From NCBI GenBank assembly GCA_903845455.1, contig CAIMXN010000208.1, positions 1 through 15,808 on the forward strand: a stretch of 15,808 nucleotides of DNA, in the 5' to 3' direction. A program made the translations under genes and the position numbers. The notes under the pieces were generated by a model. That model ran no database searches and was not told the DNA's origin. It was given only the letters and a program-made list of their open reading frames with translations. This DNA comes from an uncultured beta proteobacterium (GTDB taxonomy: Bacteria > Pseudomonadota > Gammaproteobacteria > Burkholderiales > Burkholderiaceae). Positions 8,317 through 15,765 of this stretch are shown here, piece by piece; the stretch's first letter is position 1, and the number at the start of each line of letters is the position of its first letter.

Positions 8317-9501
8317 TTACTTGAAGAACTCTTGAGCCGCTACCACCCCGCTAGCCTTGGGTTTGAAGCCCATGGCGCCCAAACTCATCTCCACGCCACT
8401 TAAAGCAGCCATTAAGTTCAATTCATTACAGTCGCCCAAATGGCCGATCCGGAAGGCTTTGCCTTTGATTTTTCCAAGGCCAGTACCTAAGGAAAGGTTG
8501 AACTTGGTTAAAGCATGCTTGCGCAGCGCATCAGCATCCATGCCTTCGGGAGTGGCAATACAAGTGAGTACCGGGGAATAGCAATCCGTATCCAAGCACT
8601 GGTTTTCAAGGCCCCAAGCAGTCACCGCATGACGGCAAGCTTCGGCTAAACGTTTGTGACGAGCAAAGATGTTATCCAAACCTTCGCTCATCATCATGTC
8701 CATGGCTTCATGCAAACCGTACATCAAATTGGTGCTCGGTGTTGTAGGCCAAAATCCTGTTTTATTGGATTCTAAAATTTCATCCCAAGCCCAGTAGGAC
8801 TTTGGTGTTTTAATGCTTTTACTCACTTCAATAGCGCGAGCAGACAGCGCATTAAATCCAATTCCAGGAGGCAACATTAACCCTTTTTGGGATCCAGAAA
8901 CAGTAACATCAGCACCCCACTCGTCATGACGATATTCCGCAGAACCTAAGCCAGATACGCTATCTACCAACAATAAGGCGGGATGCTTAGCGGCATCGAT
9001 GGCCTTGCGAACCGCGGCGATATTGGATGTCACACCAGTCGAGGTTTCGTTATGAACCACGCATACCGCTTTGATTTCATGCGCACTATCTTTGCGTAAG
9101 CGCTCTTCAATCAAAGATGCATCTACACCCCAACGCCAAGTATCTTGTCCAGCTTTGCCAATCACTTCTGGCTCTAAGCCGATACGCTTAGCCAAAGCAC
9201 GCCATAAATTGGCAAACTGTCCGGTTTCATAAAACAAGACCCTGTCGCCAGGATTGAGCACGTTGACTAGAGCACCTTCCCAGGCACCCGTTCCAGAAGC
9301 GGAATAAATAATCACAGGCTGCTTAGTCTGAAATATTTTCTGAATTCCACTCAACACCTTCAGACCAAACTCACCAAACTCTGGTCCGCGGTGGTCAATG
9401 GTTTGATAGCTAATAGCGCGCAATACCCGTGGCGGCACTGGACTGGGTCCGGGAATATGTAAGAAATGGCGTCCAGATGGATGGTTATCCAGTTTTAACA
9501 T
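8317..9501 (-). CDS. Serine-glyoxylate aminotransferase (class V, PLP-dependent)
   Basis: A class V aminotransferase of the alanine/serine-glyoxylate group, 394 residues from the ATG at 9501. It transfers the amino group of serine (or alanine) to glyoxylate, giving hydroxypyruvate (or pyruvate) and glycine. Visible features are the N-terminal IPGPSPVPPRVLRAI, the cofactor-phosphate region SASGTGAWEGALVN, LLVDSVSGLG with the PLP-ring Asp (about D180), VSGSQKGLMLPPG with the Schiff-base Lys (about K206), and the C-terminal RIGHLGDCNELNLMAALSGVE. Length and motifs match SgaA-type enzymes. A GTG at 9513 would add four residues, but GAG lies 7 bases before the ATG, so the ATG is preferred. It is transcribed divergently from a GntR regulator and its dehydrogenase, across a region with two operator-like repeats. 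It may be co-transcribed with the GlcG-like gene and rhlE. Preference for serine over alanine is inferred from overall family resemblance. Confidence 0.92.
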   Translation of the reverse strand: MLKLDNHPSGRHFLHIPGPSPVPPRVLRAISYQTIDHRGPEFGEFGLKVLSGIQKIFQTKQPVIIYSASGTGAWEGALVNVLNPGDRVLFYETGQFANLWRALAKRIGLEPEVIGKAGQDTWRWGVDASLIEERLRKDSAHEIKAVCVVHNETSTGVTSNIAAVRKAIDAAKHPALLLVDSVSGLGSAEYRHDEWGADVTVSGSQKGLMLPPGIGFNALSARAIEVSKSIKTPKSYWAWDEILESNKTGFWPTTPSTNLMYGLHEAMDMMMSEGLDNIFARHKRLAEACRHAVTAWGLENQCLDTDCYSPVLTCIATPEGMDADALRKHALTKFNLSLGTGLGKIKGKAFRIGHLGDCNELNLMAALSGVEMSLGAMGFKPKASGVVAAQEFFK

Positions 9502-9568
9502 GGCTTGTCTCACTTGCTTTGATGGTTAAGAGTGTTTCTAGTGTAAGGGAATTTTTAAGCATTATCAG

Positions 9569-9582
9569 TTTTGTATGCAAAA
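9569..9582. promoter_or_regulatory. Candidate GntR operator, aminotransferase-proximal (imperfect palindrome)
   Basis: TTTTGTATGCAAAA is an inverted repeat with arms TTTTG/CAAAA and one asymmetric central position. Its core TTTGTATGCAAA differs by one base from the core of the perfect palindrome at 9651-9666. TTGTATACAA-like sites are typical of GntR/FCD regulators. It lies about 68 bp upstream of the aminotransferase ATG, where it could overlap or flank that promoter. The regulator encoded next door is the obvious candidate binder, which is inference. Confidence 0.55.
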
Positions 9583-9650
9583 TATATTTGTAAATAACTA
9601 AAATAAAGGCTTATTTAGCCATTATTTATGCTTTATCATCAGACATTGTT

Positions 9651-9666
9651 AATTTGTATACAAATT
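9651..9666. promoter_or_regulatory. Candidate GntR operator, regulator-proximal (perfect 16-bp palindrome)
   Basis: AATTTGTATACAAATT is identical to its own reverse complement over all 16 bases and contains TTGTATACAA, a classic GntR/FCD-type operator core. It ends 21 bp before the ATG of the regulator gene, just upstream of an AGG ribosome site at 9679-9681, a position suited to autorepression. Its centre is 83 bp from the centre of the related site at 9569-9582, close to eight helical turns, so both sites may lie on the same DNA face. I could not assign a convincing -35/-10 pair around it. Confidence 0.65.
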
Positions 9667-9687
9667 TATAGGGCTATTAGGTAAGTC

Positions 9688-10392
9688 ATGGACATCATTG
9701 CACAACCCAATTCTCAGAATTTGCATGAGGCCACTTTCCAAAAACTGCGGTCCTTATTAGTAGAGGGTGCTATTGCCCCTGGCAACAAGCTCAACGAGCG
9801 TGAATTAGCAGAAAGCCTCCATGTTTCTCGTACCCCAATTAGAGAAGCAATTAAACGCCTCGCTGCAGATGGCTTGGTAGAGCTCATTGCTAACCGGGGT
9901 GCCATTGCAATTCAACTGAGTCACGCAGATGTAGTTCATACCTTTGATGTGATTGCTCAGCTAGAGGGCTACTCAGGTGAGTTGGCTGCTCATAATATGA
10001 GTGATGCTGTTCTCTCAGAGTTAGAGGCACTTCAATACGAAATGATGGCCTCATATGCACGCCGTGATTTATCAAGCTATTACAAGCTGAACTTGCGAAT
10101 CCATCACCTCATTAATCAAGCAGCAAATAATCCTGTTCTGACCCAACTTTTTTCTCAAGCGAATGCACGCATTGAAGCTTTGCGCTTTCGCTCTAATCAA
10201 AATGGTGTGAAGTGGGAGAAGGCAGTTGAGGAGCATCAAGAAATGATCGATGCCCTGAAGGCGCGCGATAGCGAGCGCATGCGTAAAGTCATGATCCAAC
10301 ATGTGATGAATAAACGTGATGTTGTGATTGAGCTTCTCAGATCGGAAGATGGTAATACCCAGCATCTTCAAAATGAGATCAGCAAAGTATGA
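9688..10392 (+). CDS. GntR family transcriptional regulator, FadR/FCD subfamily
   Basis: A 234-residue regulator. The N-terminal winged helix-turn-helix (about 12-77) includes GNKLNERELAESLHVSRTP and the recognition region IREAIKRLAADGLVE. The C-terminal all-helical FCD ligand-binding domain (about 82-215) has N135-x3-H139, H183 and H205 where the family's metal/ligand residues are expected; the usual Asp of the first pair appears to be Asn. FCD regulators usually respond to small carboxylic or hydroxy acids and act as repressors on short palindromes. The ATG has AGG 6 bases upstream, and a perfect palindromic operator candidate lies just before it, suggesting autoregulation. The stop overlaps the start of the downstream dehydrogenase (ATGA, 10389-10392), so the two are translationally coupled and the regulator most likely senses the dehydrogenase substrate. 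The effector is unknown. Confidence 0.93.
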   Translation: MDIIAQPNSQNLHEATFQKLRSLLVEGAIAPGNKLNERELAESLHVSRTPIREAIKRLAADGLVELIANRGAIAIQLSHADVVHTFDVIAQLEGYSGELAAHNMSDAVLSELEALQYEMMASYARRDLSSYYKLNLRIHHLINQAANNPVLTQLFSQANARIEALRFRSNQNGVKWEKAVEEHQEMIDALKARDSERMRKVMIQHVMNKRDVVIELLRSEDGNTQHLQNEISKV

Positions 10393-13300
10393 ATAAGCCG
10401 CTTGACCTCAAAGAACTGATGGTTGATAAGGCGCAATTAGCTAAACGACTTCGCCAAGAAACTGCTGGTGAGCTTATGGTTGATGCTGCCAGTCGTGGGC
10501 GCTACGCCACCGATGCTTCGATATACCAAGCCATGCCAATTGCTGTCTTTGTTCCTAAAACAGCGCAAGACATTGCCAGTGCGATACAAATAGCGGCTGA
10601 GTTGAAAGTACCCGTTCTCCCTCGTGGGGGTGGCACTAGCCAGTGCGGCCAAACTACTGGCGCTGCACTAGTGATTGATAACAGTAAGTATTTTAGAAAC
10701 ACTCTAGATCTCAATGTAGATAAAGGCACCGTTGAAGTAGAGCCTGGCATGGTCTTAGATCATCTCAATGCCTCACTCAAGCAATATGGCCTGTGGTTCC
10801 CGGTAGATGTATCTACGGCTGGGCAAGCCACAATTGGTGGCATGGCTGGCAATAATTCTTGTGGCAGTCGCTCAATCGCCTATGGGAATATGGTGCACAA
10901 CGTATTGGGTATTGACGCTTGGTTAGCAAATGGCCAAGTGGGGCAATTTGGCAATTACGCCAATAGCTCTGGTATCGCCAAACAATTAGGGGATTTTGTA
11001 AAAGGCCTTGCCGACAAACTCCATCCAGAGATCGAAGCCCATTTTCCGAAAGTGCTCAGACGCGTAGCTGGCTACAACTTAGATGTATTCCATCCACAAA
11101 GTGAATTACCTTACACACAAGATGGCAGCGTTAATTTGTCGCACCTTTTGGTTGGCAGTGAAGGTACGCTAGCTTATTTCAAATCCTTGAAACTCAAGCT
11201 AGTGCCACTGCCACAACATAAAGTACTTGGCATAGTGAACTTCGCCAGCTTCTTCAAAGCGATGGACAGTGCGCAGCATATTGTGAAGTTAGAGCCCACC
11301 GCGGTTGAGTTAGTAGACCGCACTATGATTGATCTGGCACGCACCAATCCAAGTTTTAAGAAAACCATTGAGACTGCCTTAATTGATCCATACAGCCCAA
11401 CGCCTGAAGCTATCTTATTGGTAGAGTTCTCGGGTGAATCACACGCCCCATTACTTGAAAAACTCAACACTTTGCAAGACCTCATGGGGGATCTGGGTTT
11501 ACCAGGGTCCGTCGTGCCAATGGCAGATGCAAGTCTGCAAAAGAATTTATGGGAAGTTCGTAAAGCTGGCCTGAACATCATGATGAGTCTTAAAGGTGAT
11601 GGCAAACCAGTGAGCTTTATTGAAGACTGCGCCGTGCCACTAGAAAGCCTTGCTGAATACACCCAAGCATTAACTGATGTTTTTGCCAAATATGGGTCAC
11701 GCGGTACTTGGTATGCCCATGCCTCTGTTGGCACCTTGCATGTCCGCCCTATTTTGGATATGCGTCGTGATGGCGCCCAGAAGATGCGCGCCGTTGCACA
11801 AGAAGCATCTGAGTTAGTGCGTAAATATAAGGGTGCCTATAGCGGTGAACATGGCGATGGCCTTTGTCGTGGCGAGTGGATCTCTTGGCAATTTGGTCCC
11901 AAAATTACTGAGGCACTCACTGAAATTAAGCATACCTTTGATCCTCAGGGTTTATTTAATCCCGGCAAGATTATTGATCCACCGAAGATGGATGACGCAA
12001 GTTATTTTCGCTACCCACCTGCTTATAAAGTGATTGCGCTGAAACCTGTATTGGATTGGTCTGCTTGGAATGTGCAGAATAATCCTGTTACTGAAGAAAC
12101 CAGTGCGCCCGGCACTGGTGGCGACCCAGCGATGGGTCTGGCTAAGGCGGTAGAGATGTGTAATAACAATGGGCACTGTCGCAAATTTGATGCAGAAGTG
12201 ATGTGCCCAAGTTATCGCGTGACGCGTGATGAAAAGCATCTCACCCGCGGTCGCGCTAATACCCTGCGCCTTGCCCTATCAAATCAACTCGACATTAAAG
12301 ACGCATCACCCTTAGGCAGTGATGCGGTTAAAGAGGTCATGGAACTCTGTGTGAGTTGTAAGGCTTGTCGACGTGAATGCCCTACTGGCGTTGATATGGC
12401 CAAGATGAAAATTGAATTTCTTGCGGCGTACAAGAAACGGGTTGGTCATTCGTTGCGTGACTTAGCAGTTGCCTACCTTCCCAAGTACGTATCCATCATC
12501 AGCAACACCCCCGGGCTTCCTACTTTACTCAACCTACGTAATCAGATTTCAATGATTGCCAAACTGCAAGAATGGCTGATGGGTATTTCTGCACAACGAA
12601 GTTTACCGATTTGGAAAAGACTTACTTTCTGGAGTAATAAAAAAGAAGTGGCTACATATCACTTCACGCCTGAACAATTAAATACCCCCAATCAACAAGG
12701 CAATAAAGGTGTTGTATTACTTGCTGACACCTTTAATGCTTATTTTGAAAATGAAAATTTACAAGCGGCACTCAAAGTCCTCAAAGAAGCCGGCTATCGT
12801 GTACATATCCCACAGAAAAATAAAGCAGAGAATCAAATTAAGGCTGCAAGTACTTGTTCTAAAGAGTTTTGCTGTGGCAGAACTTATCTAGCGGCAGGAA
12901 TGGTTGATCAAGCCAAAGAAACTCTCGGTGAACTCCTAAGTCATCTGACACCCTATGCGGAAAAAGGTATCCCCATTATTGGTTTGGAGCCCTCATGTTT
13001 ATTTACTTTAAAAGACGAGGCGCTGGTAATGGGTTTTGGTGAACGTGCCATTACAGTGAGTAAACAAGCGCAGTTATTAGAAGAGTTTCTAGCTGGCGAA
13101 GCAAAAGCTGGCACGCTCAAGCTGAATCTCAAAGCCGCTACGCGCCCTGTGTTATTCCATGGTCACTGCCATCAAAAGTCTTTTGCTGCAGTCACCCCTG
13201 CAATGGAATTACTAAAACTCATTCCTGGTGCCCAACCTAAACTCATTGAATCTTCGTGTTGCGGTATGGCTGGTAGTTTTGGTTACGAAGCGGAGCATAT

Positions 13301-13463
13301 TGAGGTGTCTAAGCAAATGGCGGAGATGAGCCTCTTACCAACAATTCGTAAATCACCCAATAGCTGGGTGGTGGCTGACGGAACAAGCTGTCGCCATCAA
13401 ATCCATGACGGTACTCAAAGAGATGCTGTACATATTGCGCAGATCTTAGCGGCACACCTCTGA
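10389..13463 (+). CDS. FAD-linked oxidase/Fe-S/CCG-domain 2-hydroxyacid dehydrogenase (YdiJ-like, possible D-2-hydroxyglutarate dehydrogenase)
   Basis: One 1024-residue polypeptide joins what GlcD/GlcF-type systems split. An FAD-binding domain (about 45-190) has the PP-loop RGGGTSQCGQTTG (79-91) and GGMAGNNSCGSRS. An FAD-oxidase C-terminal domain (about 270-530) ends with GEHGDG (486-491) and DPQGLFNPGKI. Fe-S motifs follow: C591, C597 and C606 (MCPSYRVTRDE), then C654, C657, C660 and C664 (CxxCxxCxxxCP). A paired CCG-type domain contains C828-C829, C870, C927, C957-C958 and C1001. Length and domain order match E. coli YdiJ (1018 residues), whose family oxidises D-2-hydroxyglutarate, passing electrons towards the respiratory chain. 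D-lactate or glycolate remain possible. There is no signal peptide; it is probably cytoplasmic, perhaps membrane-associated. Its start overlaps the GntR regulator stop, and the aminotransferase and GlcG-like gene across the control region hint at glyoxylate/serine chemistry. Domains are sure and substrate is not. Confidence 0.9.
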   Translation: MNKPLDLKELMVDKAQLAKRLRQETAGELMVDAASRGRYATDASIYQAMPIAVFVPKTAQDIASAIQIAAELKVPVLPRGGGTSQCGQTTGAALVIDNSKYFRNTLDLNVDKGTVEVEPGMVLDHLNASLKQYGLWFPVDVSTAGQATIGGMAGNNSCGSRSIAYGNMVHNVLGIDAWLANGQVGQFGNYANSSGIAKQLGDFVKGLADKLHPEIEAHFPKVLRRVAGYNLDVFHPQSELPYTQDGSVNLSHLLVGSEGTLAYFKSLKLKLVPLPQHKVLGIVNFASFFKAMDSAQHIVKLEPTAVELVDRTMIDLARTNPSFKKTIETALIDPYSPTPEAILLVEFSGESHAPLLEKLNTLQDLMGDLGLPGSVVPMADASLQKNLWEVRKAGLNIMMSLKGDGKPVSFIEDCAVPLESLAEYTQALTDVFAKYGSRGTWYAHASVGTLHVRPILDMRRDGAQKMRAVAQEASELVRKYKGAYSGEHGDGLCRGEWISWQFGPKITEALTEIKHTFDPQGLFNPGKIIDPPKMDDASYFRYPPAYKVIALKPVLDWSAWNVQNNPVTEETSAPGTGGDPAMGLAKAVEMCNNNGHCRKFDAEVMCPSYRVTRDEKHLTRGRANTLRLALSNQLDIKDASPLGSDAVKEVMELCVSCKACRRECPTGVDMAKMKIEFLAAYKKRVGHSLRDLAVAYLPKYVSIISNTPGLPTLLNLRNQISMIAKLQEWLMGISAQRSLPIWKRLTFWSNKKEVATYHFTPEQLNTPNQQGNKGVVLLADTFNAYFENENLQAALKVLKEAGYRVHIPQKNKAENQIKAASTCSKEFCCGRTYLAAGMVDQAKETLGELLSHLTPYAEKGIPIIGLEPSCLFTLKDEALVMGFGERAITVSKQAQLLEEFLAGEAKAGTLKLNLKAATRPVLFHGHCHQKSFAAVTPAMELLKLIPGAQPKLIESSCCGMAGSFGYEAEHIEVSKQMAEMSLLPTIRKSPNSWVVADGTSCRHQIHDGTQRDAVHIAQILAAHL

Positions 13464-13498
13464 GAAGAGGATTAGATTAAGACCAATTGAAACGTTTT

Positions 13499-13843
13499 CT
13501 AATACAGTGCGCCGTAAGACACCAGCAAGAGCGTGCCCGTCAATAAAGCTGGTACCAAACGGCGCTTGGGACTGGACATCATTACCCCAACGCTGAGTAT
13601 GCAAATCAGAATCCGAATCCACAGCGGAACTGTGGCCAACAGACCGACTGGCAACAAAATCAAACGTACCGTTAAGGTTGCAACCATCGCATAAGTAACA
13701 GCGGCTAACCAGCGAAAAATTTCACTCTCTTGGTTGATGCGCCCAGACAGTAAAACGCCAATAGCCCTGCAAATATAGGTGCCAACACAAGCACCCACTA
13801 AAGCGACCCACAGGCCCCAACCTTGTAAAGATGCGTTCATCAT
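13499..13843 (-). CDS. azlD: AzlD family branched-chain amino acid transport protein
   Basis: A 114-residue hydrophobic protein with about four membrane-spanning stretches (roughly 8-33, 42-65, 69-88 and 95-113) and the AzlD-like segment TYICRAIGVLLSGR. AzlD is the small partner of AzlC; together they form an exporter of branched-chain amino acids, as with Corynebacterium BrnFE and Bacillus AzlCD. The start ATG lies in an ATGATGA overlap with the end of azlC, so a second ATG three bases in is also possible; coupled translation is likely. It converges with the dehydrogenase gene across 35 bp with no hairpin terminator seen. The substrate is inferred from the family. Confidence 0.88.
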   Translation of the reverse strand: MMNASLQGWGLWVALVGACVGTYICRAIGVLLSGRINQESEIFRWLAAVTYAMVATLTVRLILLPVGLLATVPLWIRILICILSVGVMMSSPKRRLVPALLTGTLLLVSYGALY

Positions 13844-14628
13844 CCAATGACTCCCGCTTTTTTACGAAGCAATTTACGATCCACTAAATACGCAATCGTT
13901 CCCGCGATTAAGCCAGCGCTTAATAAACTGGTATCGCGATCCATTAAAGTAAAGATCGGGCCCAAGACACACCCTAAGCCAATCGCAATGCGATTGACCC
14001 ATGGCTTAACTTCGGTAAATGTCAGCAAGAAAAATAAGGGATTAATGAAGACCAAACCTAGGGTGACAGCTGTTGGCACTAAACCCGCCAAAAAGTAACC
14101 CAACACGGTTCCAGGCAGAGAGATCAGCCAACATAACAAACCAAGCCCTATAAAATAACTCAAGCGATGTTTAGATTCAATCGACGTAAACTCTTTCATA
14201 GAAACAGCCCAAGCTGTCATTGCTAATAAATGCACATGGGCATAAAGACTAGGATTACGGTCTTTTTCATGAAGCTGAGGAAAGAGTGTCACGGTCATCG
14301 TGACAAAGCGAGTCGAGGTTAAGGTAACTGCTAACGCAATCGCCAGAACAGATGATCCAGTGGTCACCATCTCCATCAGTACAACCTGTCCTGGCAAAGC
14401 AAACATCAAGAGGCTGCTAAGTGCTGTGAACCAACCATCAATCCCGTTAGTTCTCCCCATGGCCCCAAAGCCAACCATGCCAGCAAACAAGACCACAGCT
14501 GGGGCTCCAGCTGCATCCCGCATCCCTGACCGAAAGGCATCGCCACGATTTTGAAAGCGCTGTGCTGCTGAACCCTCTAATGGAATCTCGCTGGGATCTA
14601 GGTATGGCAGGTTTTCTGATAAAGACAT
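13840..14628 (-). CDS. azlC: AzlC family branched-chain amino acid permease
   Basis: A 262-residue inner-membrane protein, the large subunit of the AzlCD exporter. After a soluble lead of about 38 residues come several hydrophobic segments (roughly 41-58, 66-88, 92-118, 131-145, 156-182, 184-204, 211-228 and 234-249). The family-type motif FALPGQ (76-81) and the region TSTRFVTMTVTLFPQL (104-119), which corresponds to the conserved R...L.P.L stretch of AzlC proteins, are present. TGAG lies a few bases before the ATG as a ribosome site. It overlaps azlD by 4 bp and starts 33 bp after the queG stop, so it may be read from the queG transcript; no convincing separate promoter was found. The N-terminal lead looks longer than in many family members, but no better internal start is obvious. 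Substrate inferred by family. Confidence 0.9.
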   Translation of the reverse strand: MSLSENLPYLDPSEIPLEGSAAQRFQNRGDAFRSGMRDAAGAPAVVLFAGMVGFGAMGRTNGIDGWFTALSSLLMFALPGQVVLMEMVTTGSSVLAIALAVTLTSTRFVTMTVTLFPQLHEKDRNPSLYAHVHLLAMTAWAVSMKEFTSIESKHRLSYFIGLGLLCWLISLPGTVLGYFLAGLVPTAVTLGLVFINPLFFLLTFTEVKPWVNRIAIGLGCVLGPIFTLMDRDTSLLSAGLIAGTIAYLVDRKLLRKKAGVIG

Positions 14629-14661
14629 GCGCTCATTGTAAAAGCTAGGGCAATATTGTGC

Positions 14662-15765
14662 TCAGCTACTTTGCGAGCCAAGAGCCCACTCAATATGCTC
14701 TGCAACCAATGGGTCTGAACTGGGTAAGGCGCTCAGTAGCGCCTCACGCATCAAACCCTTCTCAGAAATAGACAAAGCCTTCGAGAACAGGGCATTACCC
14801 ATTGCCACAGCTAAATTACGTCGCCATCTAAAGTAGCCAATACGCCGAATAGCACTTCCCTCATGACGTTGCTCAAACTCTACTTCAGTCCACGACCATA
14901 ACTGCAAGAGGCTGGCGCCTCCTAGACCATGACGCTCTGCAAAATCTGGCAGGGCAGAACGTTTGGCAAATTTATTCCATGGACAAATGAGTTGGCAGTC
15001 ATCGCACCCATAAACCCGATTACCCATAGCGCGACGGAATTCCACTGGAATGGCTTGCGGATTCTCAATCGTCAAATAGGAAATACATCTGCGCGCATCT
15101 AATTGGTAAGGGGCAGTAATAGCCTGTGTCGGGCATACCTCAATACAAGAGCTACAAGTACCACAATGTGACTCCTCTTCCTCATCAATCGGTAAAGGTA
15201 CATCCACTAAGATCTCGCCCAAGAAAAAAGTAGAGCCAGATTCACGATTCAGTAATAAGGTATGTTTACCACGCCAACCTAAGCCTGCTTTGCGCGCTAA
15301 CTCGACTTCCATTAAAGGGGCTGAGTCGGTAAACACGCGATAACCAAAAGTTCCGATACGCACTTCAATAATCTTTGCAAATTCTTGTAGACGATTACGC
15401 AAGACCTTGTGATAGTCGCGCCCTCGGGCATACATTGAGACGACTGCTTGCGATGGATCTTCTATGCGTTGCCACTCATGATCAAAATCGATCTGGGGTG
15501 CTAAGTAATTCATACTCACACAAATCACACGAACAGTGCCTGGAAGCAATAACTGGGGGTCTGAACGCAAGGCTGCATGGCGCTGCATGTATTCCATCTT
15601 GCCATGGCGCCCTGCGGCCAGCCATTCTTGTAAGCGCTCTGAAGCGGGGCCAAGCTGTGTATCGGTAATCCGCAGGTCGTCAAAACCAAAATGCCTAGCC
15701 TGCTCCCTGAGCCAATCGCGTAGATTAGACCCATCAGGTAAATGAGAAGTAGGTTCAGAAGGCAT
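14662..15765 (-). CDS. queG: Epoxyqueuosine reductase
   Basis: A 367-residue cobalamin-dependent iron-sulfur enzyme performing the last step of queuosine formation in tRNA, reducing epoxyqueuosine to queuosine. The N-terminal cobalamin-binding part includes YARGRDYHK (112-120) and VFTDSAPLMEVELARKAGLG (144-163), where D147 corresponds to the catalytic Asp of the family. Two [4Fe-4S] sites follow: CGTCSSCIEVCP (C201, C204, C207, C211) and C227 with CDDCQLICPWN (C254, C257, C261). The C-terminus (about 310-362) resembles the HEAT-like helices of QueG. Length is close to the E. coli protein (379). The ATG at 15765 has no clear Shine-Dalgarno sequence and only 43 bp of upstream sequence is in the window, so its promoter cannot be judged. 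azlC follows 33 bp downstream on the same strand. Confidence 0.96.
   Translation of the reverse strand: MPSEPTSHLPDGSNLRDWLREQARHFGFDDLRITDTQLGPASERLQEWLAAGRHGKMEYMQRHAALRSDPQLLLPGTVRVICVSMNYLAPQIDFDHEWQRIEDPSQAVVSMYARGRDYHKVLRNRLQEFAKIIEVRIGTFGYRVFTDSAPLMEVELARKAGLGWRGKHTLLLNRESGSTFFLGEILVDVPLPIDEEEESHCGTCSSCIEVCPTQAITAPYQLDARRCISYLTIENPQAIPVEFRRAMGNRVYGCDDCQLICPWNKFAKRSALPDFAERHGLGGASLLQLWSWTEVEFEQRHEGSAIRRIGYFRWRRNLAVAMGNALFSKALSISEKGLMREALLSALPSSDPLVAEHIEWALGSQSS

Noticed and set aside
9601..9616. AAATAA-AGGC-TTATTT inverted repeat in the divergent control region
   Set aside because: A short all-A/T stem in AT-rich intergenic DNA; it does not resemble the TTGTATACAA-type sites and could be chance.
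9634..9672. Sigma-70 promoter for the GntR regulator gene
   Set aside because: Several -10-like hexamers exist (TATACA, TTTATA, TATAGG), but none has an acceptable -35 at 16-18 bp, so I did not annotate one.
11174..11734. 186-codon open frame antisense to the FAD/Fe-S dehydrogenase
   Set aside because: It lies wholly opposite a gene with clear domains, has no ribosome site or recognisable motif, and its composition is what a reverse frame of that gene would give.
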